In this document: positions 1-7,568 of the stretch, piece by piece
Layout: each line of letters opens with the position of its first letter
How positions within the stretch are numbered: position 1 is the first letter of the stretch
Assembly: GCA_964524835.1 (NCBI GenBank)
Contig: CAZGEG010000019.1
Span: 29,652 to 93,651 of the forward strand
DNA: 64,000 nucleotides
Source: JACRCG01 sp964524835
GTDB taxonomy: Bacteria; Desulfobacterota; Desulfuromonadia; Geobacterales; Pseudopelobacteraceae
Direction of reading: 5' to 3'
Notes under the pieces: generated by a model
Told to the model about the DNA's origin: nothing
Seen by the model: the letters and a program-made list of their open reading frames with translations, nothing else
Databases searched by the model: none
Position numbers and translations under genes: made by a program

Positions 1-1
1 C

Positions 2-694
2 GGCCGGCGGATGCCGCTCCGCATCAAGGCGATCACCGTGCTGATGATCACGCTGGTCTGCTTTCCGACGCTGTCGGTGTCGCCCCCCCCCGTGCCGACC
101 GATGTCTTCACCTTCGCCCTGCTGGTGTTCAGCGAAGTCATGGTCGGCCTGACGCTGGCATTCATAACCCAGATCATCTTCGCGGCGGTCGAATTCAGCG
201 GCCAGATCATCGGCATGCAGATGGGGCTGACCATCTCATCGATTATCGACCCTTCGCAGGGGACGCAGACCCAGATCATGTCGGTCATCCAGACGCTGTT
301 TGCAACGCTGATGTTCCTGTCGCTCAATATTCACCACCTGTTCATCCGCGCCATTATGGACAGCTTCAGGGTCATCCCGCTGGGGGGGTGGCATCTGAGC
401 GGAGAACTGGTTAATTTCCTGATCCTTCGCACGGCCGACATTTTCATCATCGGAATCCGCCTGGCCGCGCCGGTAATGGTCGCCCTGCTCCTGGCGACAG
501 TGGCGCTCGGCATCATGGCCCGGGCTTTTCCGCAGATGAACATCTTCATGATCAGCATGCCGCTCAACATCGGCCTGGGGCTGGTCATCCTCGGCATGAC
601 CCTGACAATATTCTTCCATGTTCTCGAGGTATCCTTCGGGCATCTTTCCGCTCAAATGGCCGCGCTCTTCCGGCTTATGGCAAAGGGGGGATGA
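2..694 (+). CDS. fliR: Flagellar biosynthetic protein FliR, 5' end outside window
   Basis: FliR is an inner-membrane part of the flagellar type III export gate, together with FliP, FliQ and FlhB. The readable 230 residues are almost entirely hydrophobic helices, with the family's central stretch (GQIIGMQMG, then IIDPSQG) and the late segment NIFMISMPLNIGLG. FliR is normally about 260 residues and the frame is open to the left edge (GRR before the first Met), so the true start lies upstream of the window. The stop at 692-694 precedes the flhB start by three bases, as expected for an operon. Confidence 0.95.
   Translation, partial: GRRMPLRIKAITVLMITLVCFPTLSVSPPPVPTDVFTFALLVFSEVMVGLTLAFITQIIFAAVEFSGQIIGMQMGLTISSIIDPSQGTQTQIMSVIQTLFATLMFLSLNIHHLFIRAIMDSFRVIPLGGWHLSGELVNFLILRTADIFIIGIRLAAPVMVALLLATVALGIMARAFPQMNIFMISMPLNIGLGLVILGMTLTIFFHVLEVSFGHLSAQMAALFRLMAKGG
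682..690 (+). promoter_or_regulatory. Ribosome binding site deciding the flhB start
   Basis: The purine run AAAGGGGGG lies 7 bases upstream of the ACG at 698. No ATG, GTG, TTG, CTG or ATT is in frame between the upstream stop (692-694) and ATG 785. This site therefore supports initiation at ACG 698 rather than at 785, which has no comparable purine run near it. Confidence 0.5.
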
Positions 695-697
695 CCT

Positions 698-1771
698 ACG
701 GCCGAAGATACGGACAAACACTCCAAAACAGAACAGCCTACCGGCAAGCGGCTCGAAAAATCGCGCGAGGACAGCCCGCCGCCGATGAGCCAGATGCTGA
801 CGTCGTCGCTTACCCTGCTCGCCGGCATCGTCAGCCTCTATATCTTCGGCAGCTTCATGATGGACGGCCTCAAGCAGAGTACGGTCAAAATCCTGTCGAC
901 CATGGGCAGCTTCCAGCTGACCGAATCAAACCTTTACGTCCTCGTCCTCAAGCTGTTCGGCACCATCGTGCTGCTGCTGGCGCCGCTTGTCGTGACCATC
1001 ATTGCCACCGCCGTACTCTCCAGCCTGATTCAGGACAACGGCAGACTTGAGTTCAGAACATCGCGCCTAAAAGTTGATTTCAGCAAATTGAGCCCGCTGA
1101 AAGGCTTCGGGCGCCTGTTTAACAAAGATGCCCTGGTGGAGATGCTCAAATCGCTGCTCAAGCTGTCGGTCGTCGGGTGGATCTCCTACCGCGTGGTGCA
1201 TGACGAGATGCAGAATATCACCTTTCTGGCTGAAGCCGATATTCAAACCATTTTTACGTTTGTCGGCCACATCGCGTTCAAGATCGTCACCCATACCTGC
1301 GGCATCATGATAGTTCTCGGCCTGCTCGACATGCTCTATGTCAAGTGGCGCTATATGGAAAATCTCAAGATGACCAAACAGGAAGTCAAGGACGATAATA
1401 AGGAGTCGGACGGTAATCCCGAGACAAAGGGTAAAATCAGGAAGATGCAGTTTCAGATGGCCCGTCGCCGGATGACCAAGATAATCCCGCTCGCCGATGT
1501 CGTCATCACCAACCCGACCCACTTCGCCGTCGCACTCAAATATGACCGGCAGAAGATGGCTGCGCCGGTCGTTCTCGCCAAGGGGATGGATGTCATGGCC
1601 GAGGCGATCAAGAAGATCGCCCGTGAACACAGCATCACCCTGGTGGAAAACCGTTTCCTGGCCCGTGAGCTGTATGACCAGGTCAAGGAGAATGAACCGA
1701 TACCGGAAACGCTCTACGCGGCAGTTGCCGAGGTATTGGCATATGTCTACAAGCTGAAGGGGAAGGTATAA
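698..1771 (+). CDS. flhB: Flagellar biosynthesis protein FlhB, probable ACG start
   Basis: FlhB is the substrate-specificity switch of the flagellar export apparatus: four membrane helices and a cytoplasmic domain that self-cleaves at an NPTH site. The frame from 698 reads T-AEDTDKHSKTEQPTGKRLEKSRE, the conserved family N-terminus, but the first codon is ACG where ATG is expected. From 698 the protein is 357 residues and the cleavage motif is N272-P-T-H275, close to N269 of Salmonella FlhB. The first ATG in frame (785) would remove the conserved TEQPTGKRLEKSRE segment. Either the gene uses a rare ACG start, or a point mutation or base error changed ATG. FlhA, the usual next gene, does not follow. 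Confidence 0.9.
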   Translation, partial: TAEDTDKHSKTEQPTGKRLEKSREDSPPPMSQMLTSSLTLLAGIVSLYIFGSFMMDGLKQSTVKILSTMGSFQLTESNLYVLVLKLFGTIVLLLAPLVVTIIATAVLSSLIQDNGRLEFRTSRLKVDFSKLSPLKGFGRLFNKDALVEMLKSLLKLSVVGWISYRVVHDEMQNITFLAEADIQTIFTFVGHIAFKIVTHTCGIMIVLGLLDMLYVKWRYMENLKMTKQEVKDDNKESDGNPETKGKIRKMQFQMARRRMTKIIPLADVVITNPTHFAVALKYDRQKMAAPVVLAKGMDVMAEAIKKIAREHSITLVENRFLARELYDQVKENEPIPETLYAAVAEVLAYVYKLKGKV

Positions 1772-1817
1772 ATGCAGGGCAGCCTGGGTTTCTGGAGCGA
1801 GAGCAGGAGGTTGAATT

Positions 1818-1834
1818 TGTAAATATCGTTTACA
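1818..1834. promoter_or_regulatory. Inverted repeat TGTAAA-N5-TTTACA
   Basis: A perfect 6-base-arm inverted repeat with 5-base spacer sits about 60 bases before the small gene at 1896. The same arm and spacer pattern occurs twice at 59.7 kb. It looks like an operator for a dimeric regulator; the regulator is unknown. Confidence 0.4.
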
Positions 1835-1895
1835 TTTTCATCCAGTTATGCGAAAAATCCCTACTAAATGCATTTAATATGGAGCGTCCGTTTTC

Positions 1896-2198
1896 ATGAG
1901 TGACAAAAACCACTCAACATTTAAATTACGCTCAATCGAATATGCCGGCAGAACATTTGAGTTCAGCAAGCCGCTGGAGTTGACGCCGGAGCTTGACGAG
2001 GCCCAACAGTTGTATTGCCTCGAAAAGCCGGAACTGGGGATTGACGTCTACGCCTACACCCGCGATCAGCTTAACCTGGAGCTTAGAGAGCAAATAGCCT
2101 TTTTGTGGGACACCTACGCACTTTCCGCCGATGAGGAGTTGACCGGTGCGGCGATTGTCGTAAAGCAAAACTTACTTGCTAAAATTTGCTTCAAATAA
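1896..2198 (+). CDS. Small hypothetical protein (100 aa)
   Basis: An acidic, soluble protein with no membrane segment. I do not recognise a family. It is leucine- and glutamate-rich (for example LELTPELDEAQQLY) and ends in a basic, hydrophobic tail. A GGAG about 12 bases upstream could serve as ribosome binding site, and a candidate operator lies in front. It is the first gene after flhB, at the left edge of the accessory island. A rho-independent terminator follows within 50 bases, so it is probably a single-gene unit. Confidence 0.5.
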   Translation: MSDKNHSTFKLRSIEYAGRTFEFSKPLELTPELDEAQQLYCLEKPELGIDVYAYTRDQLNLELREQIAFLWDTYALSADEELTGAAIVVKQNLLAKICFK

Positions 2199-2228
2199 CA
2201 ATCTGAGCAATTCCGTAACTAAAATTTG

Positions 2229-2256
2229 AGGCCGTTCCTGTATGGGCGGCCTTTTG
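2229..2256 (+). terminator. Rho-independent terminator after the 1896 gene
   Basis: AGGCCG at 2229-2234 pairs with CGGCCT at 2247-2252 across a 12-base loop and runs into TTTTGTT. Confidence 0.6.
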
Positions 2257-2289
2257 TTGATTTACGTGCACACCAAGAAAACCCCAGAG

Positions 2290-2436
2290 GGCGTCCGATG
2301 GTAGCCGTGGAATTGATCCCACGGATTTGAGACGCCACACCATTTCCCCACGTCACGTACGTGACGTGATGATTGTAAATTCAACATGAACCGGGGAATG
2401 AATTCCCCGGCTATCATCAATCAGTCCCTATGGGAC
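2290..2436. repeat. Cluster of four palindromes (REP-like)
   Basis: Four inverted repeats stand in a row. (1) A nested stem GGCGTC 2290-2295 / GACGCC 2331-2336 enclosing CCGTGG 2305-2310 / CCACGG 2319-2324. (2) A perfect 20-base palindrome, 2349-2368, with half-site CACGTCACGT. (3) CCGGGGAAT / ATTCCCCGG at 2391-2410 with a 2-base loop. (4) GTCCC / GGGAC at 2424-2436. Such clusters resemble intergenic REP elements mobilised by Y1 (RAYT) transposases, but no transposase is present. A folded RNA is possible. Confidence 0.5.
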
Positions 2437-2645
2437 GTAAGCAAAAAGAGGCATTGGAAGGTAAATAAGCGTTATGGCAAGGCCCGTCTGATTCGGCAAA
2501 AAAGCCGTTGTCAATCATCACCGCGAGGTTCCGTTTCACTTGTTACGAGAAAATCCCGAGCTTTCCGTGTGCGACCCCGCCAGCGGTAATCTTTTGATAT
2601 TTGGCGATAATTTATACGATTTTAAAAGCTCTGCTTTCCTATTAT
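2437..2645. other. Non-coding stretch, no gene recognised
   Basis: Short open frames exist on both strands, but none has a credible start, codon pattern or family. Composition drifts toward AT around 2590-2645. I see nothing functional here beyond the flanking palindromes and the gene remnant that follows. Confidence 0.4.
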
Positions 2646-2764
2646 GCAGGCCCGGAGAAAATGTTCTTCGTCAGCAGTGGAGGGAGGATGGGGAGTGGAC
2701 GGTAAGATGCGGGCGAAAAAAAATGGAAGGTTGTTGCAGGTGCGGGCGCGGGATGCGGTGCCAA
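2646..2764 (+). pseudogene. Decayed 3' end of a DUF5131 (Gp37/Gp68) gene, copy A
   Basis: This stretch aligns by eye with the last about 100 bases of the intact DUF5131 gene (5111-5209). In shifting frames it reads QW, then GWGVDGKMRAKKNGRLLQ, then DAVP, matching QWGGWGVDGKKRAKKQNGRLLQ...DAVP. A frameshift lies after the QW codons. A lead-in CCCGGAGAAAATG is shared with copy C at 7569 but not with the intact gene. It sits directly before the YkgJ-like gene. Confidence 0.65.
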
Positions 2765-2815
2765 CCATGCAGGCGCAAGTCAGTTTGGGATTCTGATTCG
2801 AGATAAGGAGGTTTA

Positions 2816-3151
2816 ATGCCATCGGAAGGATTTGTCTGCAAACAGTGCGGCCATTGCTGTCTGAATCTCGGTGCGTATCAGACTTGCGCTTCTGAGGAAG
2901 ATATCGCCTTGTGGGAGGAGAACGGGCGGGATGACCTTCTTGATTGGGTTATTGAGATCGCGCCGGGGGTTTACGATATCTGGATGCATCCGGAGACCGG
3001 CGACTATGTAAGTCGCTGTCCGTGGTTGGATAAGACGCCGGGAAAGGAGAAGTATGTCTGCCGTATTCAGGCATTGAAACCCGAGATATGCAGGGATTAT
3101 CCGGTGTCGATAGAGCATGCAGAGAAGACTGGATGTCGTGGGTTTGGTTAA
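2816..3151 (+). CDS. YkgJ-type cysteine cluster protein (CxxCxxCC)
   Basis: A 111-residue protein of the zinc/iron-chelating cysteine cluster family (PF03692). The N-terminal signature is C8-x2-C11-x2-C14-C15, followed by further cysteines (C24 region, SRCPWLD, YVCRI, EICRDYP). In the family these cysteines bind metal; the biochemical role is not established. The start is well supported by AAGGAGG 5 bases upstream. It lies in the accessory island after a DUF5131 remnant. YkgJ-like genes also occur outside such islands, so a defence role is only a guess. Confidence 0.8.
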   Translation: MPSEGFVCKQCGHCCLNLGAYQTCASEEDIALWEENGRDDLLDWVIEIAPGVYDIWMHPETGDYVSRCPWLDKTPGKEKYVCRIQALKPEICRDYPVSIEHAEKTGCRGFG

Positions 3152-3218
3152 GTGGGCGGGGCTTGGGAGGTTAGCTTGGTTGATCATGGGACGTATAATG
3201 GAGAGAATGGCAAAAAGC

Positions 3219-3268
3219 TGAACCAGACTCCGAAGATTTCAAAAAATTGAACCAGACCCCGAAGATTT
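3219..3268. repeat. Tandem pair of 21-base direct repeats
   Basis: TGAACCAGACTCCGAAGATTT (3219-3239) recurs with one change (C for T) at 3248-3268, a period of 29 bases. It lies between the YkgJ gene and tcmP. It may be a residue of a lost mobile element. Confidence 0.5.
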
Positions 3269-3290
3269 TACTCATATATGACTTATGCTG

Positions 3291-3304
3291 TCACACAAGT
3301 GTGA
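3291..3304. promoter_or_regulatory. Inverted repeat TCACAC-AA-GTGTGA before tcmP
   Basis: Perfect 6-base arms with a 2-base spacer end 12 bases before the tcmP start codon and 3 bases before its GGAG ribosome binding site. The position suits a repressor operator or a translation-blocking hairpin for the tcmP-DUF5131 pair. Confidence 0.4.
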
Positions 3305-3316
3305 TACGGAGATAGT

Positions 3317-4486
3317 ATGGAGATTCCTGCACAGTACAGAGGCCGCGAACAGACATACTTCAAGCACTGCTTACTTGAAGCATATCTGGAACGACTGTTC
3401 ATGATCGTCGGACAGCATGAGCGAACCATATGCTACGTGGATTGCTTCGCGGGGCCGTGGGAAGAACAGGGTGATGATCTCGAAGATACTTCAATTGCCA
3501 GATCGTTGAACATCATCAGTAAATGTCGTGAAGGTCTGCACGGGATGGGTAAAACTGTCAAGTTCCGGGCACTGTTCGTAGAACAAAAAAGCAAATCTTT
3601 TCGTAAGCTTCAGGACTATCTGAACAGCAGAAAAAGTGACGGCATTGAAACCCATTCTCTAAACGGTTTCTTTCACGAGTTAGTGCAAGACATTCTAAGC
3701 TGGTGCGGTAGCGACGGGTTTGCCTTCTTTTTCGTGGATCCAAAGGGCTGGAAAAACGCTGTTGAACTTCCTACATTGGCCCCGCTCCTCCAACGGCCCA
3801 ACTCAGAATTTCTCATCAATTTCATGTATGACTTTCTCTCCCGTACTGTTCCTCAGCCGGTATTCCAAGAGGAGATGCGGAGCATCTTTGGCATAGTTCC
3901 GGATGGTCAGGACAAGTCACCAGAACAGCGCGAGGAATACCTTCTATCTCTGTATCGGGACAACCTCAAACAGGTATTGCCAGCTGGTAACGGAAAGCCG
4001 CGTACGGCCTGTGTCAAGGTGCTCAAGCCAACAAGAAACCGCACCCTGTATCATCTTGTGTACCTGACGAGGCATCCGAAGGGGATTGTCGTATTCATGG
4101 AAGCATCGGAGAAGCTTGAACTGGTCCAAAAAAAGGCGCGTGAGCAGGCAAAACAGGATGAGAGGGAACAGCGGAGCAAACAGCTGGAAATTTTTGCCGC
4201 AGCTGAACAGGTCAGCCACAAGAAACCAGAACAAGGCCTGGCCGAAGTAGAAGAATACTGGCTGAACCGGCTAACTAACACCCCGGAAGAGTACGGGATG
4301 GACAAGCTTGCCGATATCTTAGAAGAAACCGGCTGGTTTGTCAGTGACCTCCAAAAAGCGTTTGGAGAACTGGCCCGAAAGGGGCAGGTGAAGAATCTCG
4401 ACGGCACACCGAAACGTCGGAGCAAATTTGTTTATTTCGAAGCCAACCACAATGCCGGTGAGCGGCTGATAAAGGTGACAGCATGA
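3317..4486 (+). CDS. tcmP: Three-Cys-motif partner protein TcmP
   Basis: A 389-residue protein matching the TcmP family (TIGR04474), defined by being encoded next to three-Cys-motif (PF07505) proteins. The N-terminal half looks like a Rossmann methyltransferase-type fold: YVDCFAGPW at 40-48 and FFFVDPKGW at 137-145. A charged, probably helical segment rich in K/E/Q follows (about 275-310), then a small basic C-terminal domain. The activity of the family is unknown. GGAG lies 5 bases upstream of ATG 3317. The stop overlaps the next start (ATGA), so the two are translationally coupled. Confidence 0.8.
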   Translation: MEIPAQYRGREQTYFKHCLLEAYLERLFMIVGQHERTICYVDCFAGPWEEQGDDLEDTSIARSLNIISKCREGLHGMGKTVKFRALFVEQKSKSFRKLQDYLNSRKSDGIETHSLNGFFHELVQDILSWCGSDGFAFFFVDPKGWKNAVELPTLAPLLQRPNSEFLINFMYDFLSRTVPQPVFQEEMRSIFGIVPDGQDKSPEQREEYLLSLYRDNLKQVLPAGNGKPRTACVKVLKPTRNRTLYHLVYLTRHPKGIVVFMEASEKLELVQKKAREQAKQDEREQRSKQLEIFAAAEQVSHKKPEQGLAEVEEYWLNRLTNTPEEYGMDKLADILEETGWFVSDLQKAFGELARKGQVKNLDGTPKRRSKFVYFEANHNAGERLIKVTA

Positions 4487-5220
4487 GTACACAAACATCG
4501 ATAGAATGGACGGAGCAAACCTGGAACCCCGCCGTGGGATGCAGTAAGGTTTCTCCCGGTTGTGCCAACTGTTACGCGGAGGCTATGTCCAAGCGCCTGC
4601 AGGCTATGAAGGTGCATGGCTATGAAAACGGCTTCGCCCTGACCATGTTACCCCATCGCCTGGAGGAACCGCTGAAGAGAACGAAGCCTACTATCTACTT
4701 CGTCAACTCCATGAGCGATATTTTTCATGAAGAGATCCCTGACGATTACATCCGACAGGTGTTCGACGTGATCCGCCGAGCGCCGCAGCATACCTTTCAG
4801 GTGCTAACCAAGCGGGCTGAGCGGATGGCAGCGTTTTTTAAAGAGAATGCGCCGCCCAAAAATGCCTGGCTGGGAGTGACGGTGGAGGACAGGAAGCACG
4901 GCGTGCCGCGCCTCGACTTGTTGCGTCAGGTTCCGGCTTTCATTCGCTTCGTCTCCGTTGAGCCGCTTTTAGAGGATTTGGGGAAGCTTGATTTGGCCGG
5001 GATTCACTGGGTCATCGTCGGCGGGGAATCAGGACCAAAGGCCCGTCCGATGCAGCAAGAGTGGGTGCTGAATATCAAGCGTCAGTGTGACGAGCAGCGT
5101 TCCGCTTTTTTCTTCAAGCAGTGGGGTGGATGGGGAGTGGATGGGAAAAAGCGGGCGAAGAAACAGAATGGAAGGTTGTTGCAGGGGCGGACGTGGGATG
5201 CTGTGCCAAATTATCTTTGA
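4483..5220 (+). CDS. DUF5131 / phage Gp37-Gp68 three-Cys-motif protein
   Basis: A 245-residue member of PF07505, first named from phage proteins Gp37/Gp68. The signature is C20-x6-C27-x2-C30-Y, which resembles a radical SAM cluster motif without being identical to it. Other family landmarks are IEWTEQTWNP at 7-16, FVNSMSDIFHE, LTKRAERM, GVTVE, SVEPLLE and the C-terminal FFFKQWGGW. The reaction is unknown. It is coupled to tcmP by an ATGA overlap. Its 3' end is repeated as remnants at 2646-2764 and 7569-7655. Confidence 0.85.
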   Translation: MSTQTSIEWTEQTWNPAVGCSKVSPGCANCYAEAMSKRLQAMKVHGYENGFALTMLPHRLEEPLKRTKPTIYFVNSMSDIFHEEIPDDYIRQVFDVIRRAPQHTFQVLTKRAERMAAFFKENAPPKNAWLGVTVEDRKHGVPRLDLLRQVPAFIRFVSVEPLLEDLGKLDLAGIHWVIVGGESGPKARPMQQEWVLNIKRQCDEQRSAFFFKQWGGWGVDGKKRAKKQNGRLLQGRTWDAVPNYL

Positions 5221-5241
5221 TTGGTTTATAGGGGGCTAGCC

Positions 5242-5751
5242 GTGAAAAACTATACGCAAGCTGAACTGGATGCTCTCATTTCCTGCCCGAAACGCATCAT
5301 TGAACCACCACGTAAAGAGATGAAGGTCGAACGGGGCACTCTAAGGAATGATATGAAACTCGTGTCATTAAATGGAAAAACTGAGTTTATTGTTTTTATG
5401 AGGATTAATGAACATTTCCAGGAAAATTTTTCCATCGGACTCACAGTTATTCCGAAAGATGAGCCTGGAAGTTTTTGCGTGCTACGTTGCAATGGACCTC
5501 ATGGGGAGCATACAAATGACGGGTATGGAGAAGAGAACCCACACTTCGATTTTCACATTCATCGTGCCAACGCCAGCATGCTTGCTGAGGGAATGTTACC
5601 GGAAAAATTCGCTGAAAAGACCGAAACATATGCGTCTTACGAAGAAGCGCTTTCGCACTTTGTGAAACTGACTAATATTCAGAATGTCGGGCAATATATT
5701 ACTCTACAGGATCAACTTTCTTTCGGATTTCCTCAAGGTGAGCAGATATGA
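5242..5751 (+). CDS. DUF6978-like protein (170 aa)
   Basis: A soluble alpha/beta protein that resembles the DUF6978 family, which I recall as partnered with DUF1828 proteins. Visible features are SCPKRI near the N-terminus, then FIVFMRINEHFQENFSIGL, NGPHGEHTN and a histidine-rich HFDFHIHRAN. These look like ligand or metal contacts, but no function is known. I chose GTG 5242, preceded by AGGGGG, over TTG 5221, which has no site of its own. The stop overlaps the start of the next gene (ATGA), indicating a two-gene unit. Confidence 0.6.
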   Translation: MKNYTQAELDALISCPKRIIEPPRKEMKVERGTLRNDMKLVSLNGKTEFIVFMRINEHFQENFSIGLTVIPKDEPGSFCVLRCNGPHGEHTNDGYGEENPHFDFHIHRANASMLAEGMLPEKFAEKTETYASYEEALSHFVKLTNIQNVGQYITLQDQLSFGFPQGEQI

Positions 5752-6503
5752 ATTATCTTGACATGCTAAAGGCTCAATTTAATAACAGGATTGCTTTCCG
5801 CGAAAAACGTCCGGGAGTGCTTCAATTAGTGGTGCCGCTCTATCATGAAGATGGGGATATGGTGGACATCTTCATCCAGGAAAAACGTGACAGCGGGACT
5901 ATCAGAATTAGTGACTACGGCATGACCCTCATGCGTTTGTCATATTCTTTTGATCTCGACACACCGAACAAGGAACGTATTTTTTGCCGAATTCTGGCAG
6001 AAAACCAGGTCTACGAGGAAAACGGCACTTTATTCATTGATATCAAGCCGGAATCACTGTATCCCGCCATCCTTCAGTTCGCCCAGACCGTGGCCAAAGT
6101 CTCCAATATGAGGCTTTACAAAAGAGAGGTTGTGCAGAGTCTGTTTTACGAAATACTCGAAGAGATCATTGAGGAGAAACTAAGACCGTACAACCCCAAA
6201 CCGCATGTTTTTCCGTTGCCCGAGCGAGATGATCTGGAAGTTGATTACCTGTTTGATATCAGGCCGTACCCGGTCTATCTCTTCGGAGTTAAGGACTCCG
6301 CCAAAGCACGCCTGGCGACAATCTCCTGCCTGGAGTATCAACGCGCGAAATTGAAGTTCAAGGGATTCGTTGTGCATGAGGATTTTGACGGGCTGAACAA
6401 GAAGGATCGTAGCCGGATCACCAGCGCAATCGACAAGCAATTCATCTCTCTTGATGACTTCAGGACCAACGCCGAACAAGTCTTTGAGCGAGAGGCCGCC
6501 TGA
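5748..6503 (+). CDS. DUF1828/DUF1829 domain protein
   Basis: A 251-residue protein with an N-terminal DUF1828-like domain (DIFIQEKRDSGTIRISDYG at about 41-59, a beta-rich core) and a C-terminal DUF1829-like domain (about 140-245; YLFDIRPYPVYLFGV). Both are families of unknown function found together in phage- and island-associated proteins. It is coupled to the DUF6978-like gene by an ATGA overlap. A paired layout of small plus larger protein resembles toxin-antitoxin or accessory defence pairs, but nothing in the sequence proves that. Confidence 0.7.
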   Translation: MNYLDMLKAQFNNRIAFREKRPGVLQLVVPLYHEDGDMVDIFIQEKRDSGTIRISDYGMTLMRLSYSFDLDTPNKERIFCRILAENQVYEENGTLFIDIKPESLYPAILQFAQTVAKVSNMRLYKREVVQSLFYEILEEIIEEKLRPYNPKPHVFPLPERDDLEVDYLFDIRPYPVYLFGVKDSAKARLATISCLEYQRAKLKFKGFVVHEDFDGLNKKDRSRITSAIDKQFISLDDFRTNAEQVFEREAA

Positions 6504-6566
6504 TGCCCGGACTGTTCTTTAAATAGTTGAGTTCGTCTTCAGATTCCGAAGCTACAAAGGATTGTA

Positions 6567-7529
6567 ATGAACATGGCAAAAATATTCTTCTCCTACTCAC
6601 ACAAAGACGAATCGCTTCGAGACGAGCTGGAAAAACACCTTTCCGTTATAAAACGGCAGGGGCTGATCGAGACGTGGCATGATCGGCGAATTGGCGCGGG
6701 CGGGGACTTCGGTCGGGAGATCAGCAGCCATCTTGAAGATGCCGACATAATTCTGCTCCTCGTCAGTTCTGATTTTCTCGCATCAGACTATTGCTATGAC
6801 ATCGAGATGAAGCGCGCGATGGAGAGGCATGAGCGCGGAGATGCTACGATTATACCCGTTATATTACGTCCCTGCAGCTGGCATGGCGCTCCTTTCGGAA
6901 AACTTCTTGCTGCAACGGCAGATGGAAAAGCAATCGTTAAATATCCGACGCTTGATGATGGCTTTCTTGAGGTAACATCTGCCATCGAAAACGCTGTACA
7001 AAGAATTCGGTCACAATCGGGGCCTGAAACTGCAGCTGAACCGGTAGTCTTATCTCGCCCCACAACCGTAGCCACTCCTCGTTCAAGCAATCTGAGAATT
7101 ACCCGGCAATTCACAGATCACGATCAGGACGTTTTCCTTGATGGGGCCTTCAACTTTATCTGTAATTTTTTAGAAGAGTCCCTTAGGGAGCTGGAGAGGC
7201 GGAGTCCCGACATTCAAACCCAAGGTGCGAGGATTGATCTGCGCCACTTCTCCGCGAAGATCTACCGCAATGGACAACAGATCACTGGTTGCAGAATCTG
7301 GTATGGCGGCAGAACATCATTTACAAGCGGCATTCTCTACTCCAGTAATGCCGACTCCACCTCCGACGGTTCATATAATGAATCATTGTCTGCCGAGAAT
7401 GACGGGTACTCTTTGCACCTCAAACCTCTCGGGATGGCTCATTATGGGAACCCTCCCGTGAAACAGTTGACGGAAGAAGGCGCGGCTGAGTACCTATGGT
7501 CATTGCTGATAGAGCCGCTTCAGCGTTAA
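6567..7529 (+). CDS. TIR-domain protein
   Basis: Residues 4-145 form a bacterial TIR domain: KIFFSYSHKDE at the start, RIGAGGDF, then LLVSSDFLASDYCYDIE with E80 in the place of the catalytic NAD-cleaving glutamate, and IIPVILRPCSW. After a linker rich in P, S and T, residues 175-320 form a second domain of unknown type, plausibly the sensing part. Bacterial TIR proteins often hydrolyse NAD+ or make signalling nucleotides during phage attack. ATG 6567 is supported by AAAGG 6 bases upstream. It follows the DUF1828 gene by 63 bases and may belong to the same unit. Confidence 0.85.
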   Translation: MNMAKIFFSYSHKDESLRDELEKHLSVIKRQGLIETWHDRRIGAGGDFGREISSHLEDADIILLLVSSDFLASDYCYDIEMKRAMERHERGDATIIPVILRPCSWHGAPFGKLLAATADGKAIVKYPTLDDGFLEVTSAIENAVQRIRSQSGPETAAEPVVLSRPTTVATPRSSNLRITRQFTDHDQDVFLDGAFNFICNFLEESLRELERRSPDIQTQGARIDLRHFSAKIYRNGQQITGCRIWYGGRTSFTSGILYSSNADSTSDGSYNESLSAENDGYSLHLKPLGMAHYGNPPVKQLTEEGAAEYLWSLLIEPLQR

Positions 7530-7568
7530 ATTTGGCAGTTCCAGCAGAAATGAACCCAATGCAACAAT

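Noticed and set aside
691..1050. Open frame starting at ATG 691, between fliR and flhB
   Set aside because: It overlaps the FlhB coding frame, its translation is basic and unlike any family, and FlhB motifs are all in the frame from 698.
2281..2340. tRNA-like or riboswitch fold in the first palindrome
   Set aside because: Stems do not match a cloverleaf and there is no TPsiC-like loop; no downstream gene would be controlled by it.
2540..2806. Small protein-coding gene before YkgJ
   Set aside because: The frame exists only because it reads through the frameshifted DUF5131 remnant; there is no ribosome binding site or recognisable product.
3158..3316. CRISPR array from the two 21-base repeats
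   Set aside because: Only two units, with an 8-base gap, no leader and no cas genes.
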